A stretch of DNA of 64,000 nt from Paracamarosporium sp. OC-R06-R3 (lineage: Eukaryota; Ascomycota; Dothideomycetes; Pleosporales; Didymosphaeriaceae), in contig JACVRA010000052.1 of assembly GCA_019828545.1 (NCBI GenBank), forward strand, positions 124,001 to 188,000, written 5' to 3'. A program made the translations under genes and the position numbers. Below, in pieces: positions 56,393-64,000 of this stretch; positions within the stretch are counted from its first letter, which is position 1; each line of letters opens with the position of its first letter. The notes beneath the pieces were generated by a model that had not been told where the DNA came from, ran no database searches, and was given only the letters and a program-made list of their open reading frames with translations.

Positions 56393-59300
56393 TCAGCCTC
56401 TGGTTCGACCGCTGCGCCTGACAGTGCCGGTGCCGTTGACAACTGGCTCGGGCACCGTCTTCTCCTTAGCCTTGGCCTTTGGAGTGGCCTTCGCCACTTT
56501 CGCTGCCTTTGCGGATGTGGGAGCTTTTGCTGGAGTGGAAGCCTTCGCGGGAGTAGAGGTTTTCGCTGGGGTAGAAGCCTTCGCTAGCCGACCAGCTTTA
56601 CGTTTCTGACCTTCATCTGGTGAGTCGGCCCCATTGGACTTCTTTGCCGGCCTCCCTCGCGTCCTCCTCGACGGCTCGGGCTCGGGCTCAGGCTCAGGCT
56701 CAGAATCTGCTTCTGCAGGTGCCTCGGATGATTCAGGATTGGCTTCCTCTTGAGGCTCGGCTGCGGATTCAGCTGACGAGTCTGCTTCTTGATCTTCCAT
56801 CGCAACGTCTTTCTCTTCCGAATCGCTCTCAACATCAGACATCAACTCATCTTGTTCAGCACCTCCTTGAGTATCTAGTTCCTCTTCGCCACTCGAAACC
56901 TCCACGTAGCTCTTGCTCACGGTGCTCTTACGACCACTCTTCCTTCTCGGGCCCGAGGATGGGACGGCGACACTATCAGGGTCCTCTTCACCCCCACTAC
57001 CGTAACCTCTCCTCTTCTTACGCGGAGTCTTGATCGGCCTCTCAGATTTTGTTTTCTCCTTCTTCACTCCATTTTCGCCCTTGGCCTTCTTGCGTGGCTT
57101 ATCGACGCTATCTCCAGCCTTCCTCTTCTTGCTCTTGATAGTCTTACGTACAAGAGGATCGAGATCATCAGCGAAGCCTACGGGGATATACTGTTTCTGA
57201 GCAATCTCCTGTCCGCGCTCATGGCTCTCAAGCGGCTTGAAAATGCCAGCAGGTAGCTTTTGTTTGCCAGGGAAAGTTTGCATGCTCCAGCCATTATTAT
57301 CTTCCCATGAAAGGATAGCCGCTTGTGCAAGATCGGACATAATGTAGAGTTTATCGTCACTCTCACCAGAGGGATCTATACCGTCTCTGATCGTCTTCAC
57401 CCGACCAGCCATATGGTAAATAAGCGCGAGGTTGTCTTCGGTTGCTACACATTTAAGGTAAAATAAGACATATGTCACAATCAATGTTAAGGAGTCCTCG
57501 TCCTCTGCCAGATCAGGATGGTGAGCGAGCAGACTCAGAAGTCGAGCGAAGACAGAAGTTTCCAGGACTGTTTCCTTGCGAGATGTAAACAATGCCCTTC
57601 GAGAGCGGATCCATGTTGTTAAAACACTCCGAAGACCAGCATCTGGCTCATGTCCAAACATAAAGAGGATGCTGTAGTAGCGTGTGGGTAGTCGATTTTG
57701 TCCGAGGTACTTCATCAGTTTCAGCGCGAAACCTTTGCGAACCTGCAAACAGCTGTCATGCGTGACAAGAGCGAGCTGGTTGAAATCGGCAGGAGTAATC
57801 TGACTATTAAGGCGCCGTTGCGTTGCTAGCTTGAGAAGATAGTTGGCAGCTAGAAGTCGCTGGCGGTTTTTGTGGGCCAACGGGGTAGGATGCTTCTTCG
57901 AAGCCTCCCCATTTTCTCTAACCAGTCGGTTCAGCAGTTTGAGAACCTGTTCCGAAGCTTCTGTACGCTCTTCGTCGCCAGTATATGCTAACAAGCGGTT
58001 GACAAGGATCTTGAGTGCCCAGGTCCGCGCAACAATGTCGTCGTCTGGCGTGCCCATCCATTCTTCTTCAGCCTCAGCTGATTCAGGATGTGGCTTTAGC
58101 AGCACATTCTCAACTGCAATAGTGAAAATTGCATCAATGTCGCCCTCGCATTCTTCAGGTGCAAGCAATACAAGCTGGCTAAGAGCCGCAAGCTTTGTCA
58201 GCCAATGATCGCACTCGTACTCGAAGTTTTTGATGCTCTTTTGAAGTATTTCCCTTGCGTGTCTCTCTTTCTTATTATCACTACTCATGATAATAGTTAT
58301 AGCGTGCTTCGCAGTCTTTGGAGGTGTTCCATATAAGGTGAAGTTGAGTAGGCCTCGGACTAATTTCTGGCCATCCTTAGCATTCAACGGTAGCTCCTTA
58401 GGGAATTTCTTTGCAAAGCTAGCTAAGGCCTTCAGATCATCGACTGCACCAGGGGCGTTTGTGGCTTTTTCTGTTGGTGCTTCGCTCTCGAGTGTCTTAC
58501 ACAACTCCTTCACATGCGTTGAGAAGACCTTAGGGTGCTTTGTGGAGATTTCTTTAAGAATCTCGTGAGCTGTAGCACCGAGGCCTTTGTCGTCTGTACG
58601 AGTGAATTCAATGATAGCAGGGACATGGCTCTTGTTGAAACAAAGCAGGCTGACCCGGTATAAAAGAGGTGTCAAGGTCTCTAACAGGGTAGGACTAGCC
58701 GGGTTCTCCTCAATTCTCTTGCGAAGCTCTTTCTAAACTGAAGTTAGCATGTATACATTTTTGGACACTACAAACTTACAATTGATTTGAAGATCTTGCG
58801 ATAGTCGCTCTCTGGAACCATACAGAACCGAATGAGCTGGTAGCTTCGGCGATCGTGGGCTTTGGCAAACTTCATGAGATCTTCCGTAGCACGGGAAGCG
58901 TCTGGAAGTGTCTTCGCATAATATGCGATTAAACCTTCCAACTTCTTTTTGATGTCCTTCTCAGGGCCTTCAACGACACCGCCGTTGTACTGTTCGCATA
59001 TCCTCAAGAAATGTTCCATGTAGGTGGCATTCGCAACTTGGTTCCCTTGATTGGCATAGAAAACTTTCTTCGCTCTCTCGTCTAGTCCATGAACCAGGAC
59101 AAGCTGCCGCTCGGCTCGGATCTTATCCAAGGCTGCTTCGGTATAGGTTTGTTCGCCATTCGGTTGGCTATCTTTTACCACTTGGGATCCGCCATTTAGG
59201 GCAGCTTTTGGTTTGATCGGCGGGAAGTTGAGTGGTAAAAGTGACTCGTATAGGGCCAACTCGACTTGCACGGTGATGTCGGGATCTCTAACGTAGCAAG

Positions 59301-61036
59301 CGTCAAGTATCCGGGAAGGAATGGGGCCTAATAGGTCTGTTACAGTTACACCGCCCTCAGCGATAGCACCAGCTGCTACACCCCAAATCTTGGCAAGTAA
59401 CCTAATGGCTGCAGTCCTAATTTGAGGCTTCCTGTCCTTGACCCGATCAGCCAGGTTCGACAGAATGGATCCTGATTGTGACGTGCCGCCGTTGACGCCT
59501 AGCTTCTGGACAATATCGTTGAACTCGAAATATTCAATCGCTTTTACGGCAGCAAGTCGGACTCGATCATCGCCGTCAATGAGACTTTCGGCGAAATGTT
59601 TGAGTAACGTGCGTTCCTCCTCTGGATCCAAGCCTACATTACCGGCTGATGTCATCAAGATACGAGCAACTCCGGTGGCCCAAGACGCGCGGACTATAGG
59701 TGACTTGTCAATCTTGCGAGAGAGGAAAGCGTGGTAAGCACCCGGATGATGAAGAGAAAATGAGTTGAGAGATGCTGGGGTGGTGAGGTAGTTGTAAGCG
59801 CGAGTTGAGGAAGATGATGCTAGGCTCTGCGAAGGGTATGCAGCAGGATCTAGGTCCGGAGACGGTGGAGGACCTGCAGCTCCAATTCCAGAAATCATGT
59901 CGCCTATTGTTTCAGTGGCAAGCTGACGTAGCTGCACATTCTCCGTGGCCAACTCGTCCTGGAGATGGGGAACTATCTCTTTTAGACATCCCGGCGCACT
60001 CCTCCATAATTCTCGGAGCAATCGATGAGCCTTGCTCGCTTCGTTAATGTCGTCTTCGGAAGGGCCTTTATCTCCCTCATCGTCAGAGTCATCAGCTCGC
60101 ACAGGCTTCGCATTGCCGGAGGTGAAGTCGACTATTATAGAGCCAAAATAAGTCCCGAATAGGCGCGCCATCTTGTCCGGGTACATGTTACAGATATTCT
60201 TAGCCATGTTGTATGCGGGTGGCGCTTCTTTGCGACGCAGCGTCGATTGTTTTGCGTCCACAGCAGCTGGTTTCTTTCCTTTGCTGGAAGCTGCCAGTGT
60301 CAATGGGTCTGCCCACAGAAACTGTGCTACAATAACATCCACCACCTCGGTCGAGATGGTGGCACTCTCGTCGATCAAGATGCGCAGAATCTCGGTCATG
60401 TTGTGTTCCACATTCTTGCTCAGTTCCTCGCCGTTGGAGCCTTTGGACGGTCCGGACAACACATCGAAGCAGGTCATGAAAATCGACTGGGTAAGGCTAG
60501 CGGACCCGGGGATGTCGGTGACGATGACGATGCTCTTGAACTCGGCTAGCGACTTGAGCACGTACATGTGTTGGCTGTTGTAGGGGTGCGAAGGGTTGTC
60601 GAGGAGTGGGATGATCTTTGCGACGATCAAGGTGAATATGTCCTGCAACAGGTCAGCTGTGGTGTTGTCGAAGAGCGGGGAGGTGTACCTTGAGCTGGGA
60701 AGCTGTGTATGGCGCGTTTGGGGCGAACAGGCGGAACATCTCTACAATGCAGCATGCTGCCCACGCGCGCACGCCGGCATCCTTGTGGTGTATCAGGCTG
60801 GGGCTTGCCAATTCCTTCGCGGAGCGCGTGAGCGACTCGGTGTCGGCTTCCTCTTGCTCAATGTCCCGCAACTCGTCGCACAGCGTCTTGAGCCGCGACA
60901 GCAGCTCTGTTACGCCAATCTGCTTGCCCAGCTTCCCCACCAGCGTCTGGTTGAACTTGAGCTTCTTTACGCCCTCTTGCTCCTCCTCTTCCTCGACCAC
61001 CTCTTGCGCGGCGCTGCGCCGGCTGCGGGAAGCCAT
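56393..61036 (-). CDS. PDS5: Sister chromatid cohesion protein Pds5
   Basis: Exons 60689-61036, 58780-60642 and 56393-58732 (minus) give 1516 residues, close to other Pds5 proteins. Pds5 binds cohesin and helps both maintain and release cohesion between sister chromatids in the nucleus. Residues 12-60 carry the family N-terminus (KKLKFNQTLVGKLGKQIGV). The motif DKMARLFGTYFGSIIVDF and the long run of HEAT-like helices extend to about residue 1250. Downstream there is a basic and acidic tail: KKKRKAG-type nuclear signals, an EPEPEPEPEP stretch, an AT-hook core (TRGRPAKK) and S/T-P-A-K repeats. Both introns (46 and 47 nt) keep phase 0. The gene is divergent from TTI1, with 467 bp between starts. 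Confidence 0.93.
56511..56582. repeat. Four 18-bp tandem units in the PDS5 coding tail
   Basis: Four imperfect 18-bp units (56511-56528, 56529-56546, 56547-56564, 56565-56582) encode six-residue repeats of the KASTPA type in PDS5. This resembles the S/T-P-x-K motifs of histone H1 tails, which touch the DNA minor groove. Repeat number probably varies between strains. Confidence 0.75.
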
Positions 61037-61503
61037 GTCGCGTGGCTGCGCGGGGATGCGCCGTGTCGCAGCGGGTTAATGGATGCAAGGGGGGCTGTCG
61101 CGGTGGCGCGTGTGCCGGGCAGTGAGTTGGCGGCGACGCGTGGGCGCGTTTGATATGCGCGGTGCTGAGGGAGGTGATGACGGCGTGGGCAGCCTTCAAG
61201 AGGAGCTGCGGCACACGCGCTAAGGCCAACGCGTGTGCGCGCGCCGCCAAGACCTTCGACGACACGCTACAAGGCTCTCAGATATGGGACGCTGGTCATC
61301 ATCGTGCAGCTCACACCTCGAGTTTCCGCAATGGTTTGAACGGGTGAAGGGACGCGAGCCCGCCACCGCAAATCGCCAGCTGAGCATGCAGCCAACCGCT
61401 TTCACGTCTGTACGCCCGTTCTAAACCGCATCAGGCAATCTTTCATATGCCCTTCACATGACACACCGATACTTGGTCGAAAGCCGCCTTCTGTTCTATC
61501 ACC
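61037..61503. promoter_or_regulatory. Bidirectional promoter between PDS5 and TTI1
   Basis: 467 bp separates the divergent start codons of two genes of chromosome maintenance. The half next to PDS5 is GC-rich with CGCG clusters, including several ACGCGT-like cores (GACGCGTGGGCGCG, GCCAACGCGTGTGCGCGC). ACGCGT is the MluI cell-cycle box bound by MBF-type factors in yeasts, which suggests G1/S control. That use here is inference. Confidence 0.45.
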
Positions 61504-64000
61504 ATGGAGCGGCAGCAGATTTTTCTCCAGGTAGTTACGCCACCCGAACATGAACAAAGCTCGACTAACGCTCCGTAGCTCAAGCCGTCGTGCATCCAGT
61601 TGTTGCAGGTCACAGCGACCCTCGCTCAAAGGCCAAACGGGCGCAAAGATCTGGTTGAAGCTTTAGCCAAGCTGTTGAGTACTCTTCAGGCAGTGAGCAT
61701 CAATCCGCGTGCAATAGACTCCAGGTTGGCCGAATATGTCTTCGTCCCAATTTCCCAAGTCCTCAGAATCTCTCGTACAGTACCTGTCCGAGCTTTAGAG
61801 CTTTGCTTGGAATGTATCTCCATCCTTCTGCGAACAGGATGGGGAGAATCTCTGGTGCCCGAACTGTCAGGGCAGCTGCTTATCCTTTTCACATTCATGG
61901 CCAAACCATCTTCCACCGAGAGCGGTGTCGCTGGATCATCCGAAGAACTGCAAACGTTGGCTCTCAAATGTACAACGGAGCTCTTCACCGAGTCCTCGCG
62001 CAACGTTCAAGGAAAGCAGCAGCTTACTGCGACGGCCAATATCCCTGCCTTAGGAGAATCGGTGCTGGTCATTCTAGACTGCATTACTGATAGCAATTCC
62101 AACCTCGTCAGGCTCCAAGCTGCTGCTGCAACAGCCGCCCTGGTTTCTGCGGTTGAAGATAAGGATGCTCTTGCCAGCTTTCTCCCACGCATGGTATCTT
62201 CACTTACCAAGGCTTTGACTCCTAGTAGTACTCATCGTTCAAGTTTTCGTGTACTTGAGCGAGGCCTCGACATCTTGTCAATTCTTTTCCTTCGTCTTTT
62301 GGGCGACCAAGCAACCAAGGATCTTCCCAAAATATCTCCCGAAACCTCACAAGATAGCAGTAAAACCGTGCGATCAAGTTCCTGGCTCCAGGCGACTGCT
62401 TCCCAGATCAAAATTGCTCTAGGCAACATATTAAAATTGCGTAATCATGATAGGGCTGAGGTACGCCAGGCTCTACTTCGCCTATGCACCACGGTCATAC
62501 AAGAGTGTCGAACGTCTCTTGTTGACTGTGTGGGTATGATTGTCGAATCAATGGTCATTCTAGCAGGGCGACGAGAATCACAGGACACAATTGAAAACGA
62601 CTTGAAAACGATGCTCTCAACCGACCAGAAGCTCTCCGAACTTCTTAGAGAAAGCCTCCATGGATGGATAATCTCTTTGCCTAGATTGATGCAATCAAAA
62701 GACGATACCGGTCGACGGCAAGTGATTTACCAAATCTCCACTACACTGCGTCTCTTCGATGAGGACGAATTTCTCATAGACGGCCTATTAGCAGACAATC
62801 TTCGTGACGGAGTTTCAGCTGTCTTTAATGACTCCAAAGACACTGAGCCTATCGTGGAGTCGGCATCGACCAAGGCATCCGACCAACAGCTAATTCCTGG
62901 ATCGGCTCACTCAGCATCGTTCGCAACTTTGCGATTCCGTTTAAAAGGACAGGACGATATGATGAACGAATTTAAGGATCTGCTCACTGAACTCGCCAAG
63001 TCTAGCTCATCAGTCGCGATCACGCAAGAGCTAGTCAACGGTCTTGATATTGGAACACAAAATAGCCGATTAGCGGCCCTTTGGATCTCTGTCAACCTGC
63101 TCAGGGATACCATGAACCACAACCCTTCTATAGATGAGTTTGTGGACTTTGGTGGTACAAACCCTCAGGAAGAACTGTTAGATAACTTATACTCGCATTC
63201 CTTGACCATTCTCAGTCCCCATGATACTACATCGATCCTACCATGGCACTTTCAGGCCCTGGCATTGGAAGTCTTTGCCCTACAAGCAACTCGCTACAGG
63301 ACCGAGTTCAGAGCCGAACTAACCGAGACGTTGTACCCTGTACTTCACTGCCTGGGTAGCTCCAATCCTAGGCTTCGGGACCACGCAATCACATGCCTCA
63401 ACATCATCGCTGAATCATGCGGGTATGAAAGTGCCAGTGAACTGGTCATCTCGAACGTGGACTACATCGTCAATGCTGTTGGCCTCCGCCTCAGCTATGG
63501 AGACGTCTCACCACAGGCACCACAAGTCCTTCTCATGATGATGCATCTTTGCGGTGCATCACTACTTCCCTACTTAGATGATCTTGTGGGAAGCATATTC
63601 GGAGCACTAGAGAGATATCACGGCTACCCAAGCCTGGTCGAGCTACTCTTCTCAGTCCTCAAAGGTATGGCTGAGGAAGGAGTGAAGACACCGCAATTAG
63701 CCATCACTGTGTCCGACAAACAGAATCAAGAGGAACCAGGACTGCCGGATATCCTCCAACAACTGAAAGACCTAGAAAGACGCACCCGCGAGGAGGCACA
63801 AGACCTCGAAGAACTCCCTCGAGGTGCCTTTCCACAGAAACCATGGAAAGAGCTCGATGAAGAAGCTTTTAAAGACCCCTCTGTGTCTGAGGATGCGCCC
63901 TCAGAAGATCCTCCCAAAACAGAAGAAGATCCCCCACCACCAGCACTCCTGACCTTCTCGCTCCTCCTGAAAATATCAGAACTCACACAACATTACCTGA
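61504..64000 (+). CDS. TTI1: TTI1 (Tel2-interacting protein 1), 3' end outside the window
   Basis: Exons 61504-61530 and 61579 to beyond 64000 give at least 816 residues in one open frame. TTI1 is part of the TTT complex (Tel2-Tti1-Tti2), a co-chaperone that assembles and stabilises PIKK kinases such as TOR, ATM and ATR. The sequence is an almost continuous alpha-solenoid of HEAT-like helices. Family-like blocks include QLLQVTATLAQ at the start, RVLERGLDILSILFLRLLGD, and later LRDHAITCLNIIAESCGYES and NVDYIVNAVGLRL, which match the conserved region of TTI1 homologues. The visible end is an acidic, Pro/Glu-rich linker (EDPPKTEEDPPPP). The first exon has only nine codons, ending at a GTAGTT donor with a CTAAC branch in a 48-nt intron. 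Confidence 0.85.

Overview
This is a piece of a filamentous ascomycete (Pezizomycotina) nuclear genome. The evidence is short spliceosomal introns of about 46-60 nt with GTRNGT donors and CTAAC-like branch sites, a Zn2Cys6 regulator with a fungal-specific domain, a HET-domain protein, a cutinase, a feruloyl-type esterase and a xylose reductase. Gene style and the plant-polymer enzymes fit a Dothideomycete, but I cannot fix the lineage from sequence alone. I rebuilt exon structures by hand from splice signals, reading frame and family motifs. Two assembly gaps (runs of N) lie at 10553-10597 and 30316-30377.

Layout. 1-2.8 kb: a Zn2Cys6 transcription factor (minus, runs off the left edge) divergent from a Rid/YjgF-family gene, with a CGG-N10-CCG inverted site between them. 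4.6-5.4 kb: a secreted cutinase isolated in gene-poor DNA. 7.1-7.7 kb: a mitochondrial BolA-like gene (minus). 9.6-10.4 kb: a small secreted eight-cysteine protein beside the first gap. 10.4-18.9 kb: about 8.5 kb with no gene I can recognise. 18.9-23.8 kb: a CBM21 glycogen-targeting PP1 regulatory subunit and an EXPERA/EBP-type membrane protein. 25.6-30 kb: a secreted feruloyl-esterase-like enzyme, a large orphan membrane protein (minus) and a GPI-anchored six-cysteine protein. 31.7-35.5 kb: a GABA/amino-acid permease followed by a D-amino-acid oxidase. 36.2-41.2 kb: a small orphan protein, an NADP-dependent MDR oxidoreductase and a D-xylose reductase. 41.8-46.2 kb: two orphan membrane proteins and an F-box-like protein (minus). 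48.5-51.7 kb: a disordered orphan protein and Sec61-beta. 52.8-55.7 kb: a HET-domain protein and a convergent dual-specificity phosphatase. 56.4-64 kb: PDS5 (minus) divergent from TTI1, which runs off the right edge.

How the genes relate. The right third is mostly housekeeping (Sec61-beta, PDS5, TTI1). The left two thirds mix housekeeping genes with secreted or environment-facing ones: cutinase, an esterase acting on wall-linked esters, xylose reductase for released pentose, a permease plus D-amino-acid oxidase for nitrogen scavenging, and two small secreted cysteine-rich proteins. They are dispersed rather than forming one tight cluster. I see no backbone enzyme of a secondary-metabolite cluster, no intact transposon, no CRISPR array and no tRNA or rRNA gene that I could support.
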